Below are positions 6,755 through 16,138 of a DNA stretch of 64,000 nt, in pieces. The notes beneath the pieces are model-generated. The model saw only the letters and a program-made list of their open reading frames with translations, made no database searches and had not been told where the DNA came from. Position 1 is the stretch's first letter; the number at the start of each line of letters is the position of its first letter. The position numbers and the translations under genes were made by a program. Source of the stretch: Sphingobacterium sp. SYP-B4668 (GTDB lineage Bacteria > Bacteroidota > Bacteroidia > Sphingobacteriales > Sphingobacteriaceae); the NCBI RefSeq assembly GCF_027627455.1, contig NZ_CP115483.1, positions 2,914,001 through 2,978,000 of the forward strand, written 5' to 3'.

Positions 6755-9700
6755 ATGTTTATGAAAAAACATTTATTAGTATGTTGCATGTTCTTTTTGA
6801 TGATAAGCGGACATGCATTAGCGCAATCAGGCATCAATATTTCGAAGAAAAATATCAGTATACGGGATGCGCTCTACGAAGTGGAAAGGCAGAGCCAGCA
6901 CTCCGTTGCTTTTGATGAAGGGATTCTCAACGTAAATCGAAAAATTACATTGTCGGTCAAAAACAAGCCTTTAGCAGAAGTGCTAAATACGATTCTTGAA
7001 AATACGAACTGTACGTTTACCATCAGGAATAAGCATATTATAATCATGCGTAAAGACGCTAAGGAGGATGTGCTCAAGAAAACAATCACGGGTAATGTGG
7101 TCGATTCAATCGGTGAGCCCGTTATTGGGGCGGTGATAACCGTATTGGGGGAAGATATCAGTACCGCTACAGATGCTAAAGGTAACTTCAAAATCGCTAA
7201 TGTGCCGGTCGGATCGACCCTCAAAGTTTCATATATGGGCTTTCTAACTCAACATATTCGCTTGGGAAACAGCGACAAAATAAATATTAGGCTCCAGCAG
7301 GACGCACACCTACTGGAGGAGATCGTTGTGGTGGGATATGCGACTGTCAAGAAAAAGGACTTGACTACAGCGGTGGCAATCGTATCGACGGAAGATATCA
7401 ATGAACGTCCTATAACCCAAGCGGCACAAGCCTTACAAGGCAGAGCTGCAGGTGTACAGGTCGTACAATCTTCGGGCGAACCTGGTGGTGGGCTGATGGT
7501 ACGTGTCCGTGGGACGTCTTCATTTCAGGCAGGCAATGAACCGCTATATGTGGTGGATGGCTTGCCTATGACTAATATCGCTAATTTGAGCCCCAATGAT
7601 ATCGCATCCATGCAGGTGCTAAAAGATGCTTCGTCCGCAGCCATCTACGGGGCACGGGCGGCCAATGGAGTGGTAGTGATCACAACAAAACGAGGAAAAG
7701 GTGGAATTAGATCCTTAAGTCTTAACAGCTATGCTGGTATTTCGAAAATCGGAAATACAATCGATGCGTTAAATACAGCGCAATATAAAGAGTACTTAAA
7801 AGATCTCAAGAAGCAAGTGCCTACGACCACATTGATACCGGAGGATGAAAATAGATATACGGATTGGAATAAGGAATATTTTGGCACAGGTATCAACCAA
7901 AGCCATCAACTGGCATTGACAGATGGTACTGAAAAGCTCCAATATTATATTTCGGGCGGTTATATGGAGGACAAGGGAATAATAGAAAAAGCTAATTTTA
8001 AACGATACAATTTCAGAGCGAATGTAAACAACAAGCAAACTGATTGGCTAAGCCTTGGATTCAGTATCGGGTATACGCGTACAAACGGAAGGACCATACC
8101 ACATAATAAAACGGCTATGCGGGGAGGTTCGATTCTCTCGGTCGTGAACACGCCCCCTTATATGCAGAAGTGGGATGCTTTCAATCCTGGTGCCTACGAT
8201 GAGTTTACCTATGGTTCGCAATTCTTTTCACCATTCCTCGCTTCGGCCTCGGACGATACGTATAGTACGTCGCGGATTGTGGGGGTGACAAATCTTGATT
8301 TTACGATTATAGACGGCTTGCATTATAAGGTAAACTTTGGTATAGATGAGGACAACTCTACTGGAGAGAGCTACTTAGCACCCGGCGCCAATGGCGAAAG
8401 TCGATCGTATAACGGGTTGTATTCGGTGTCTGCTTCCAAAAACTTTGAATGGCTTTGGGAGAATCTAATGACCTATGATAAAAAATTTGACAAGAGCAGT
8501 GTATCTGTGCTAGGAGGCGCTACCCTGCAGCGGGCATTGAATGAAGGAAATGGCGGTGGCGGTCACGATGTATTGGGGCCTTCCTTGAACCTCGTGAATA
8601 TCATTGTCCCTGACCAATCATGGAGCAGCAAGGGCTCTTGGTCGCTACTCTCCTACTTGGCACGTGTATCATATGATTACGATGGAAAATATCTGCTGAG
8701 TGCAAATATGCGTACGGATGGTTCCTCGAAGTTTGCTCCGGGCAATAAGTGGGGTGTATTCCCTTCAGCTTCTGCGGCTTGGAGAATCTCGGCGGAACCA
8801 TTTATGAAATCAACGGCCAGCTATCTGGATGACCTAAAAGTTCGGGTAGGCTGGGGTAAAACAGGTAACCAAGGTGGAATAGGTAACTATGACTGGATGG
8901 CAACCTATTGGGCGAGTCGAAACATACCGAAGCCCGAAGACGAAAATCAAACCCCGGGAATGAATACAGGTCTCGCGTCAAAGGGATATAGGGGCTTGAC
9001 ATGGGAAAAGACCACGCAATATAATGTAGGTGTAGACGCTACGCTGTTCAACTCCCGGCTTAATTTAATATTGGATGTGTATTATAAATATACGAACGAC
9101 CTATTGAAGACTTTCTATCCTCCAGGAACGGCCGGAAGTACGTACAACATCTTGACCAATATGGGCGAAATGAGCAATAAGGGGTTGGAAATCGCTATAA
9201 ATTCGAAGAATATCATTCAGCCAAGGTTTAAATGGAATTCGGAGTTTAACATCTCGTTCAATAAGAATAGGGCTGAAAATATAGGTATTACACCTGTAGA
9301 ATATTATGCTACGATGTATTCCAACAATCAACCTGCCATTATTCTGAAGAACAAAAGTAGGTTGGGTACTTTCTTCGGCTACCGGACCAATGGTGTTGAC
9401 CCGGAAACGGGAGACGTTGTTTATCTTGATCTAGATGGCAATGGACGTATAACGCCCGAAGACAGAACTGTACTAGGGGATGCACAGCCATTATTTACAG
9501 GAGGCCTTACGAATACGTTTACGTATTCCAATTTTAGCTTGTCTTTGTTTTTCCAGGGATCGTATGGGAATGATATTTTCAATGCCACAAAGATGGATAT
9601 AACGGGAATGCAAGATTTTAGAAATCAATCTTTAGAAGTATTAGATCGATGGAAAAGACCTGGAATGGTCACGGATATTCCGCGACCAGGAAACCGGGAA

Positions 9701-9982
9701 AATATTTGGAACTCGGATCGGTACATCGAAGATGGTTCGTACTTGCGGCTTAAAAATGTGAGCTTCATGTATGACTTTGATACCAAAGGAAGATTGTCCA
9801 AGCTGGGTATCAAGAAGCTACAACCTTACATTACGGCCCAAAACCTATGGACCTGGACCAAATACTCGGGATATGATCCCGAAGTGAATGCCTACGGGTC
9901 TAGTGCTTTGGAACTAGGAGTAGATTATGGGACCTACCCACAGTCAAGGACCTTTGTATTGGGTATAAACGTTGAATTTTAA
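6755..9982 (+). CDS. SusC/RagA TonB-dependent outer-membrane transporter with STN domain, locus 1
   Basis: A 1075-residue TonB-dependent transporter. A signal peptide (about 1-24, cut after ALAQ) is followed by an STN signalling domain (about 26-105, ISIRDALYEVERQSQHSVAF and LAEVLNTILENTNCTFTI), a carboxypeptidase-regulatory-like domain (about 112-185, GEPVIGAVITVLG), the plug (from EEIVVVGYATVKKKDLTTAV near 190; SSAAIYGARAANGVVVITTKRG near 290) and a 22-strand barrel ending in aromatic VEF. The STN domain fits the adjacent sigma/FecR pair: ligand binding would be passed to FecR. SusD follows 11 bp later. The substrate is unknown, and no glycan-cleaving enzyme is in the operon. Confidence 0.93.
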   Translation: MFMKKHLLVCCMFFLMISGHALAQSGINISKKNISIRDALYEVERQSQHSVAFDEGILNVNRKITLSVKNKPLAEVLNTILENTNCTFTIRNKHIIIMRKDAKEDVLKKTITGNVVDSIGEPVIGAVITVLGEDISTATDAKGNFKIANVPVGSTLKVSYMGFLTQHIRLGNSDKINIRLQQDAHLLEEIVVVGYATVKKKDLTTAVAIVSTEDINERPITQAAQALQGRAAGVQVVQSSGEPGGGLMVRVRGTSSFQAGNEPLYVVDGLPMTNIANLSPNDIASMQVLKDASSAAIYGARAANGVVVITTKRGKGGIRSLSLNSYAGISKIGNTIDALNTAQYKEYLKDLKKQVPTTTLIPEDENRYTDWNKEYFGTGINQSHQLALTDGTEKLQYYISGGYMEDKGIIEKANFKRYNFRANVNNKQTDWLSLGFSIGYTRTNGRTIPHNKTAMRGGSILSVVNTPPYMQKWDAFNPGAYDEFTYGSQFFSPFLASASDDTYSTSRIVGVTNLDFTIIDGLHYKVNFGIDEDNSTGESYLAPGANGESRSYNGLYSVSASKNFEWLWENLMTYDKKFDKSSVSVLGGATLQRALNEGNGGGGHDVLGPSLNLVNIIVPDQSWSSKGSWSLLSYLARVSYDYDGKYLLSANMRTDGSSKFAPGNKWGVFPSASAAWRISAEPFMKSTASYLDDLKVRVGWGKTGNQGGIGNYDWMATYWASRNIPKPEDENQTPGMNTGLASKGYRGLTWEKTTQYNVGVDATLFNSRLNLILDVYYKYTNDLLKTFYPPGTAGSTYNILTNMGEMSNKGLEIAINSKNIIQPRFKWNSEFNISFNKNRAENIGITPVEYYATMYSNNQPAIILKNKSRLGTFFGYRTNGVDPETGDVVYLDLDGNGRITPEDRTVLGDAQPLFTGGLTNTFTYSNFSLSLFFQGSYGNDIFNATKMDITGMQDFRNQSLEVLDRWKRPGMVTDIPRPGNRENIWNSDRYIEDGSYLRLKNVSFMYDFDTKGRLSKLGIKKLQPYITAQNLWTWTKYSGYDPEVNAYGSSALELGVDYGTYPQSRTFVLGINVEF

Positions 9983-9993
9983 TCTTAAAAGTC

Positions 9994-11457
9994 ATGAAAA
10001 AAACTACATATATCGTATTAATGCTAGGGGTGATGTTATTAAGCTTTAGTTCCTGCAGTTTTCTCGATACCGAGAGCTTCGCCGACCTTGTGGGAGAGCC
10101 ACAGGACAAAGTCGAACAGGAATCTGCCTACAAATCTGCAACGGATGCCCAGCGCGAGGCGGCAGGTTTATACGAGAATTTTAGGAATAATACATTTCAA
10201 TTTGACTTATTTGGATACAACGATATCCAATCTGACAATTGTTATCATGGAGGAGATGGTGTACCGGGGGAAGAGATGGACGCCGTAAAGTTGAATCCGG
10301 ACAATGATAAGGTTAAGATCCTTTGGAATGAGTATTTTAAGATGGTGGGCGATGCGAATATCGTAATCGATAACACGCAGCTGATGGATGCTAAGCTGAT
10401 CGATGAGCAAACACGGAATAGAATTGTTGCGGAAGGAAAGTTTGTCAGGGCATATGCGTACTTGGATTTGGTCCGGATCTATGGCGATGTGCCTTTGCTC
10501 CTGCATATGATACCTGCTATGTCTTCCGAGAATCTAGAACAAATACGTCCCCTATTGTATCCGGAACGTGCTGCGAAGGAAATCGTTTATAATCAAATCG
10601 TCCAAGATCTGGATGAAGCTATCCCTCACTTGCCGAATGTATCGAAAGGAAGTAGCAATGCGACGAAAGGAGCTGCCTATCTATTATTGGCCAAGGCCCA
10701 TGCCAGTCGGGGGGCAAAAAATAGTCGAGATTATAATCAGGTGGTCGCTTATTGCAACAAAGTGATTGGAGAAGGGTATCAATTGGTGACAGAATTTGAC
10801 GATCTATGGAAGCCTGAGAACAAATTTACTTCGGAAAGCATTTTTGAGATCAATTATGAAAATGAAAGACCGAACTGGGCCTATTGGGTATTGTTTAGTG
10901 AAGCAGACGGACAGATTACGTGGAGAAGATATTGTACACCTACGCACGATCTCATAGCAAAGTTCACGGCCAATGACAAGCGATATGAATCATCGATCGT
11001 CTATAAGTCGGTCGATTATGATACCCACTATCCTAAGGGTAGATATCCAATCTCTAATAAAATAAGAAATAAGGTGTCTAATATCAAGCTCCTACGACTG
11101 GCAGATGCCCTACTGTTGAAAGCAGAAGCATTGGTAGAGCTGAATAACATCAGCGAAGCAATGTCTATCGTCAACGTGATTAGAAAGCGGGCTGGATTGT
11201 CGGATATTACTGGACTTCCTAGCCAGGCGGCGGCGCGGGAGATCGTTGAATTGGAACGGCAGCTGGAATTATATATGGAAGGACACCGTTGGTTTGATCT
11301 TTTGCGGAATGACAGGGTAATTGAGGTGATGACTAAACATAAGTACAAGGATGGAAAGCTGCTCGTTCCTGTGCTAGAAGAATTTAGACTTGTTTGGCCT
11401 ATTCCTCAAAACGAAAAGGATGCCAACCCAGCTTTGATTCAAAATACAGGATATTAA
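9994..11457 (+). CDS. SusD/RagB-family surface lipoprotein, locus 1
   Basis: A 487-residue lipoprotein with lipobox Cys21 (FSSC). It has the SusD pattern: an N-terminal helical TPR-like region (DAQREAAGLYENFRNN, EGKFVRAYAYLDLVRIYGDVPLL near residue 145), AAKEIVYNQIVQDLDEAIPHLP, LLLAKAHAS, LLRLADALLLKAEALVEL near 365 and the C-terminal RQLELYMEGHRWFDLLR and VWPIPQNE segments. It would cap the preceding SusC barrel and capture its ligand at the cell surface. The 11-bp gap to SusC indicates co-transcription. Confidence 0.92.
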   Translation: MKKTTYIVLMLGVMLLSFSSCSFLDTESFADLVGEPQDKVEQESAYKSATDAQREAAGLYENFRNNTFQFDLFGYNDIQSDNCYHGGDGVPGEEMDAVKLNPDNDKVKILWNEYFKMVGDANIVIDNTQLMDAKLIDEQTRNRIVAEGKFVRAYAYLDLVRIYGDVPLLLHMIPAMSSENLEQIRPLLYPERAAKEIVYNQIVQDLDEAIPHLPNVSKGSSNATKGAAYLLLAKAHASRGAKNSRDYNQVVAYCNKVIGEGYQLVTEFDDLWKPENKFTSESIFEINYENERPNWAYWVLFSEADGQITWRRYCTPTHDLIAKFTANDKRYESSIVYKSVDYDTHYPKGRYPISNKIRNKVSNIKLLRLADALLLKAEALVELNNISEAMSIVNVIRKRAGLSDITGLPSQAAAREIVELERQLELYMEGHRWFDLLRNDRVIEVMTKHKYKDGKLLVPVLEEFRLVWPIPQNEKDANPALIQNTGY

Positions 11458-11488
11458 TATTTTCACAAAAGCCTAAAATTATTTAAGA

Positions 11489-12865
11489 ATGAAAAGGATT
11501 ATATATATACCCTTGATACTGATGGCACTCAGCTGTTTTTCATGCAGTAAAGACCTGTATATGGAGAAATCTACTCCTACCATCGATTACGTCAAGACGA
11601 TAGGTGACATCAAAGAGCTGTCTGTACCAGGTGCCGTGAGCTTTAGTATCGCTGTCAAGGATGAGGTGAGGCCATTGTCCACCTTGGAAATAGAGGTATT
11701 GATCAATGACATTGTGGTGCACTCAAAATCTATCCGAACCAAAGGAAATAGTGCTATAGTTGAAAACGAAGCTTTAGATATTCCCTTTGTGAAGGATATG
11801 GAGGACGTTGAAGATGTAGTGGTACGTTTTACGAGTATCAATGTCGATGGAGATTCTGCGTTTAAAGATGTGATTTTAAAAGCAAGGCGTCCTGTATTAC
11901 CAACGACGTTATATTATCTGACTGAAGGAGGTAGCCCTATCCTACTGACAAACTCTACTGCCGAACCATTGCTATACAAATCTGCAGAAAGTATATTTGA
12001 AAGTAAAATTTCTGGCAAAATCGCTACGGCAAACACGCTGGAAGAAGCTGATTTTATCTGGGGAAAAGGGCGATACGAGAGCGAATCTGCTATCGTAAGT
12101 AGCGCAGGTGATGATATCGAGTTTGACTATACTGGTATGATCGTGAAGCAAATCATTTTTGATGCACAGACCTTCTTAATCGATGTAAAGGGTGATGTCG
12201 CCACCAAAATCACCTTAAATCCGAGGAGCGATGCTCATGATAGCGAGATGAAATCTGCTACTGTGAACCTTAAAAAGGGACAGTTTTTAGAAATAGTAGG
12301 CTTGAATATGGAGAGTAACTTTAACCCTGACTTCTTTAATCACAGTGCTTCGAGCAAGATATACGAGTTCCTAGGTGAGGATGGTGATTGGGAAATTATA
12401 TACTCACCGAAATATAAAGGGCTCTGGGTAACACGGCTCCAAGACGAAGCGCCGACTAACTACTGGGTAGTAGGTCATGGCTTTACCACGGCGACAGCCT
12501 GGCATGATGACTATAAGCCTATCGGATGGGATTTGGAGGATTTCAAACAGGTGGCGTATGGACGTAAAATAGCAGAGAATGTTTATCAGGCTACCGTTTT
12601 TATTTCCAACGAGCATGACTGGGGAAGTTTCGAATTTCAATTTTACTCCAACAGAACCTGGGAAGCCGTACCGGCTGAATTTTCAGCAGCTTCTATCCAA
12701 GGAGATAGCCAAGGATTTTCTATCGGCGCACCGATAGCTGGGAAGCCCGGAAAATCTATCAGTATTACAAATGCAGCAGGTTTTGTCCCAGGGTATTACA
12801 GGCTCGTGCTTGACATGACCAAAGGTGCAGAACAGGCAACCGTACATATTACGAAGGTAAAGTAA
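11489..12865 (+). CDS. SusE/SusF-position surface lipoprotein
   Basis: A 458-residue lipoprotein with Cys16 or Cys19 as the lipidation site (SCFSC). It is rich in beta strands with several Ig-like segments. The C-terminal 140 residues (YWVVGHGFTTATAWHDDYKP ... HDWGSFEFQFYSNRTW ... GYYRLVLDMTKGAEQATVHITKV) resemble the repeated domains of SusE/SusF-like surface glycan-binding proteins (DUF5121/DUF5125-type), which bind ligands and hand them to SusCD. I cannot assign the exact family. It follows SusD by 31 bp in the same operon, and an 11-bp-arm hairpin follows its stop. Confidence 0.65.
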   Translation: MKRIIYIPLILMALSCFSCSKDLYMEKSTPTIDYVKTIGDIKELSVPGAVSFSIAVKDEVRPLSTLEIEVLINDIVVHSKSIRTKGNSAIVENEALDIPFVKDMEDVEDVVVRFTSINVDGDSAFKDVILKARRPVLPTTLYYLTEGGSPILLTNSTAEPLLYKSAESIFESKISGKIATANTLEEADFIWGKGRYESESAIVSSAGDDIEFDYTGMIVKQIIFDAQTFLIDVKGDVATKITLNPRSDAHDSEMKSATVNLKKGQFLEIVGLNMESNFNPDFFNHSASSKIYEFLGEDGDWEIIYSPKYKGLWVTRLQDEAPTNYWVVGHGFTTATAWHDDYKPIGWDLEDFKQVAYGRKIAENVYQATVFISNEHDWGSFEFQFYSNRTWEAVPAEFSAASIQGDSQGFSIGAPIAGKPGKSISITNAAGFVPGYYRLVLDMTKGAEQATVHITKVK

Positions 12866-12881
12866 ACTGCAAACATAAGCT

Positions 12882-12915
12882 ATGCGTTAGTCAAGGATTG
12901 GAAAGACTAACGCAT
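12882..12915 (+). terminator. Hairpin after the SusE-like gene
   Basis: ATGCGTTAGTC (12882-12892) and GACTAACGCAT (12905-12915) form a perfect 11-bp stem with a 12-nt loop, 16 bp after the stop. There is no strong T-run, but placement between the SusE-like gene and the next gene suggests full or partial termination. Confidence 0.55.
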
Positions 12916-12975
12916 TAGGGTAATTAAAGGACATAATATGAAATACTCATGGTGAGCAAGCAAAAAGCCCGTAAG

Positions 12976-12991
12976 TCCGCCAACTGGCGGA
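12976..12991. repeat. Short palindrome TCCGCC-N4-GGCGGA
   Basis: Second copy of the palindrome at 49-64, with different spacer bases (AACT against CATT) but identical 6-bp arms. It is located between the hairpin at 12882 and the TolB-like gene. Confidence 0.4.
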
Positions 12992-13058
12992 TGAGATAAA
13001 AAAACATACGGAGGGAGTGCATGCATTTATATCCATGAGAACAAATACTTATACAGAT

Positions 13059-14015
13059 ATGAAAAATAAATTGATCATTACGCTAAGCCTGGGACTGCTT
13101 CCTCTTTTTGGATGCAGCGACAATAATGTTGTGGAAATAGAGAAGGCCGAGTTGCCTACCCATCTTAAGGGGCAACTCTTGTACCATACCTACACGAACT
13201 ATGGCGCCAACGATTCGGAGATATTCCTATATGACTTTAGTAGTAATAAAGTTCAAAGCCTGAGTTCCGGTTGGGACATCAAGAATCCGATGAATGCACA
13301 TATCTCGCCGGATGGTACCCGAATCGTATTTATGGGAATCAGCGAGGATACTGATAGTTGGGATATTTTTGTGTATGAATTGAATTCAAGCAAACCGCCC
13401 GAGAACCTAACGCTGATTGGGCAGACAAGAGATGAAGACCCGAAGTTTGCTCCTGATGGCAAAAGAGTGGTCTTCAAACAAGACTCACGTATCGTTGAAA
13501 TGGATCTTGCGAGCCGTAAGGTAACCCGCCTATCGCCAAAAGGCTACGGTATCCCCTATTATAACCACGATGGCACCAAAGTGGTGTGTACACAGGGCGA
13601 TGCGGCCACGTCTTCTATAGCCATTATCGACGTCAAGTCGAAAGAAATCCAGCAAACGGTGTATGATGCTGAAGGTGTGCAGGATTACTACCCAATCAAT
13701 GCAGATCAGACCTCGTTTTACTATTCGGTAGGGCTGTCCAAGACCAATACGGTGGACCAGGTGTATAGAGGTTACTGGAGTGGGTTACGTAGCTACAAAC
13801 TGCCCTTTAATGCTAATGACGGGAACTATTCAGATGCCTATCCCATAGATGAAAACTGGCTGGTATTGTGCAGTACGCGTCCCGATACAAAGGGGGGATA
13901 TGATCTATATGTAGCAAATGTCCATACAGGCGATATCTATTCGATGGATTTGTATAATACGGGTATCAACTCGCCTAAGCAACAACTAGGCCCCTGTTAT
14001 TTTACGAAGAAATAA
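13059..14015 (+). CDS. TolB-like beta-propeller lipoprotein
   Basis: A 318-residue lipoprotein (Cys19, LFGC) made of WD40-like/TolB propeller blades: HISPDGTRIVFMG, FAPDGKRVVFKQ, YNHDGTKVVCTQ and INADQTSFYYS each carry the P-D-G/H-D-G turn of PD40 repeats. Such propellers bind ligands or proteins in the periplasm or at the surface; no catalytic residues stand out. Oligogalacturonate lyases share the fold, but I cannot support that activity. I chose ATG 13059; the frame opens at 13017, but only the 13059 start gives a clean signal peptide. It lies 193 bp after the SusE-like gene and may be a separately regulated last member of the locus. Confidence 0.7.
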   Translation: MKNKLIITLSLGLLPLFGCSDNNVVEIEKAELPTHLKGQLLYHTYTNYGANDSEIFLYDFSSNKVQSLSSGWDIKNPMNAHISPDGTRIVFMGISEDTDSWDIFVYELNSSKPPENLTLIGQTRDEDPKFAPDGKRVVFKQDSRIVEMDLASRKVTRLSPKGYGIPYYNHDGTKVVCTQGDAATSSIAIIDVKSKEIQQTVYDAEGVQDYYPINADQTSFYYSVGLSKTNTVDQVYRGYWSGLRSYKLPFNANDGNYSDAYPIDENWLVLCSTRPDTKGGYDLYVANVHTGDIYSMDLYNTGINSPKQQLGPCYFTKK

Positions 14016-14033
14016 TACTCTGAAATATTACCA

Positions 14034-14068
14034 GTTACTAAGGTCGCAACTTGTGGCCTTAGTAACTA
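14034..14068 (+). terminator. Hairpin terminator after the TolB-like gene
   Basis: AGTTACTAAGG (14034-14044) pairs perfectly with CCTTAGTAACT (14058-14068), starting 19 bp past the stop codon. It marks the likely end of uptake locus 1. Confidence 0.6.
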
Positions 14069-14174
14069 TAAAACGGCTATCCTACCTACGCTAATCTCTC
14101 TTATTCTATCCGCTTGGATGGAGGCGGACACCCTTCACGAGCATCCTTTCTAATTTGCCGAAAAAGAAAAGCAA

Positions 14175-14369
14175 ATGATTAGCATGAAGATCTTCTACAT
14201 CGTCCTACTCACCATGACGATCTGCTTCCCTATACGGGCGCAGCAACCGCGGACAACATATGCCGATCATGGCATAGCGCTGTTTGTTTTTAACAATTTC
14301 TTTTTAGGCTATCTCGTGGCGCTGCTGACCTTAAACGGTTGGATCGGGGTGCCGATATGGATGATGTAG
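14175..14369 (+). CDS. Small exported/membrane protein, unidentified
   Basis: A 64-codon frame starting ATG 14175 (or 14184). Residues 4-22 form a signal-like hydrophobic segment ending RAQQ, and residues 34-62 form a second hydrophobic stretch (NNFFLGYLVALLTLNGWIGV). I do not recognise the family. It lies just before the membrane-anchored AraC regulator on the same strand, 58 bp away, so it could be co-transcribed. The bases 14069-14174 hold nothing else clear. It might also be a chance frame. Confidence 0.35.
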   Translation: MISMKIFYIVLLTMTICFPIRAQQPRTTYADHGIALFVFNNFFLGYLVALLTLNGWIGVPIWMM

Positions 14370-14427
14370 CTTCAAATTGGTCTATAATGCGTAAATTCAC
14401 CACACACGAGCACTGTTACTGCCGGTT

Positions 14428-15540
14428 ATGATTAATATACTTACTACATTTCACGCCTTTTCGGCTGGTGCACTATGGTTGCTCGGCACGTTGATCCTGC
14501 TTGGGGTAAATCGGACTAACACGCGAGCAGACCGATGGTTAGGCTCTTTCTACTATATGACAGCTGGGTTATTCACCCAGCTTTTTCTGGAAGGCTTTCA
14601 TATCGAGAATGGAGTTTTACTCCATCTTCTTGAACTGCCCCGATGGGCCATTCTCCCCTGCTTTTACCTAGCAGTCAGCTACATGGTCAGACCAACCTCA
14701 ACGCTAAAAAATTGGGGATTGCACTTTATCCCATTTTTGATTTTTATATTCTTTTCGATCGTCTATCTGATGCCCCGATTTTTCAATATACAGATTGACC
14801 CACCTCAATTGCCGCAGTGGATAGTCTTTATAATCAAATATTTCTTCTTCGCCCAGAGCGTCTTTTATTGGTTAGCCTGCTATCAACTTTTTAAAAAACA
14901 TCAGAAAAATATTCAACAATTATCTTCGTATACGGAAAGAATCGATCTAGCTTGGCTCAAGTACCTCATGATAGCCCTCTTATTTCTAATTGTAATCCGA
15001 GGACTGGCTCTTGTACATCTAGGCATTAGCTCGCTATCACCAATCCTATATTTCTTGGGTATAGTCGCTCTCGCTTATTTTGCGTTAACACAGCGTTCTA
15101 TCTACACGATTGAGCCAAGCCACAATTTGGTGGATGAAGCAGGTACGCAAAAAAAGAAAGCGGAAGAAAGACTGACATCTCTTCAAGTGAACGAGCTTAA
15201 AGAGCGTGTATTACAGAAGACGATAGATGAAAAACTATATCTGGATCCAGGCTTGACGCTCACCACCCTATCTGATCAAGTGGGGGTCAATCCTCACGAT
15301 CTTTCGTACATCCTAAATAATGGGTTACAGCGGAACTTCTACCAGTTTATCAACGAACTGCGTACAGAGGAGGCAAAGAAGCTGCTGTTGTCAGGGGAAG
15401 CCAAGCAGCTCGATATGTTTGGAATAGCTGTACGGGCGGGCTTCAATTCAAGGACAACATTCTACAGCTGTTTCAAAAAAGCAACTGGCATTACTCCAAA
15501 AGAATATATTAAAGCGAATGCTCACCACTCTTCGAAATAA
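14428..15540 (+). CDS. Membrane-anchored AraC-type transcriptional regulator
   Basis: A 370-residue protein with an N-terminal half of about seven hydrophobic helices (residues about 5-25, 38-55, 68-85, 95-115, 130-150, 180-205, 208-228), then a linker and a C-terminal AraC/XylS DNA-binding domain (about 258-365). The domain shows both helix-turn-helix motifs: LTTLSDQVGVNPHDLSYILN and FGIAVRAGFNSRTTFYSCFK, ending ATGITPKEY. This architecture is common in Bacteroidota and presumably senses a signal in the membrane. The target genes are not evident. The neighbouring small membrane ORF and the ABM-like gene are candidates by position only. Confidence 0.85.
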   Translation: MINILTTFHAFSAGALWLLGTLILLGVNRTNTRADRWLGSFYYMTAGLFTQLFLEGFHIENGVLLHLLELPRWAILPCFYLAVSYMVRPTSTLKNWGLHFIPFLIFIFFSIVYLMPRFFNIQIDPPQLPQWIVFIIKYFFFAQSVFYWLACYQLFKKHQKNIQQLSSYTERIDLAWLKYLMIALLFLIVIRGLALVHLGISSLSPILYFLGIVALAYFALTQRSIYTIEPSHNLVDEAGTQKKKAEERLTSLQVNELKERVLQKTIDEKLYLDPGLTLTTLSDQVGVNPHDLSYILNNGLQRNFYQFINELRTEEAKKLLLSGEAKQLDMFGIAVRAGFNSRTTFYSCFKKATGITPKEYIKANAHHSSK

Positions 15541-15733
15541 AGGTGTTCAACAGTGTCTGCGCGAATCTCGTATAATAAAAAATATATTGTGTAGTTTTAA
15601 GGAGTATATCGAGAGACCGACATCTACTAAGTGAAATAGCAATTGATTATAGAACGATACATCTGTACTTTTAGTAACGAATTCTATTCCTTGCTAATAA
15701 ACACAGCATTCGATTGTTCAAAACCCTAAAAAA

Positions 15734-16039
15734 ATGATTGTAGTTAAAGTAAAGTATACCGTAAAAGAAGCGTATGTAAATGCGAACAAACAACTTATAG
15801 AAGAGTTTTTGACCGATTTCAGAAGCTTGGACAGCTCTCGCTTTTTGTATTCTGTTTTTCAAACCGAAAATGATAGCACGTTTGTCCATATCTCGCAATA
15901 CGCGGATCAAGATATACAGCAGAACATATTGGGTACTCCTAGTTTTCTTCGCTTTCAGACGCAACGGGATAAAAATCTGACATCCGCGCCGCATATCGAA
16001 GTGCTCGAATACATAGGGGCTTCGAAGGACGTCCTTTAA
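15734..16039 (+). CDS. ABM-like dimeric alpha/beta-barrel protein
   Basis: A 101-residue protein with the size and strand-helix-strand pattern of the antibiotic-biosynthesis-monooxygenase/YgiN superfamily: MIVVKVKYTVKE strand, helix with NKQLIEEFLTDFRSL, RFLYSVFQTENDSTFVHISQ strands, then a helix with GTPSFLRFQTQRD. Members are small cofactor-free oxygenases, or have no known activity. There is no conserved active-site residue that lets me say more. It stands alone, about 190 bp after the AraC regulator and convergent with the GH110-like gene. Confidence 0.55.
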   Translation: MIVVKVKYTVKEAYVNANKQLIEEFLTDFRSLDSSRFLYSVFQTENDSTFVHISQYADQDIQQNILGTPSFLRFQTQRDKNLTSAPHIEVLEYIGASKDVL

Positions 16040-16138
16040 GATCCACTTATGGAAACCAAAACCACAGCGAGCATACTCCAGATGGCTACTACCTTATGTA
16101 AGATGCAATGACATTGAAAACGATACGTTCGATGAGAG

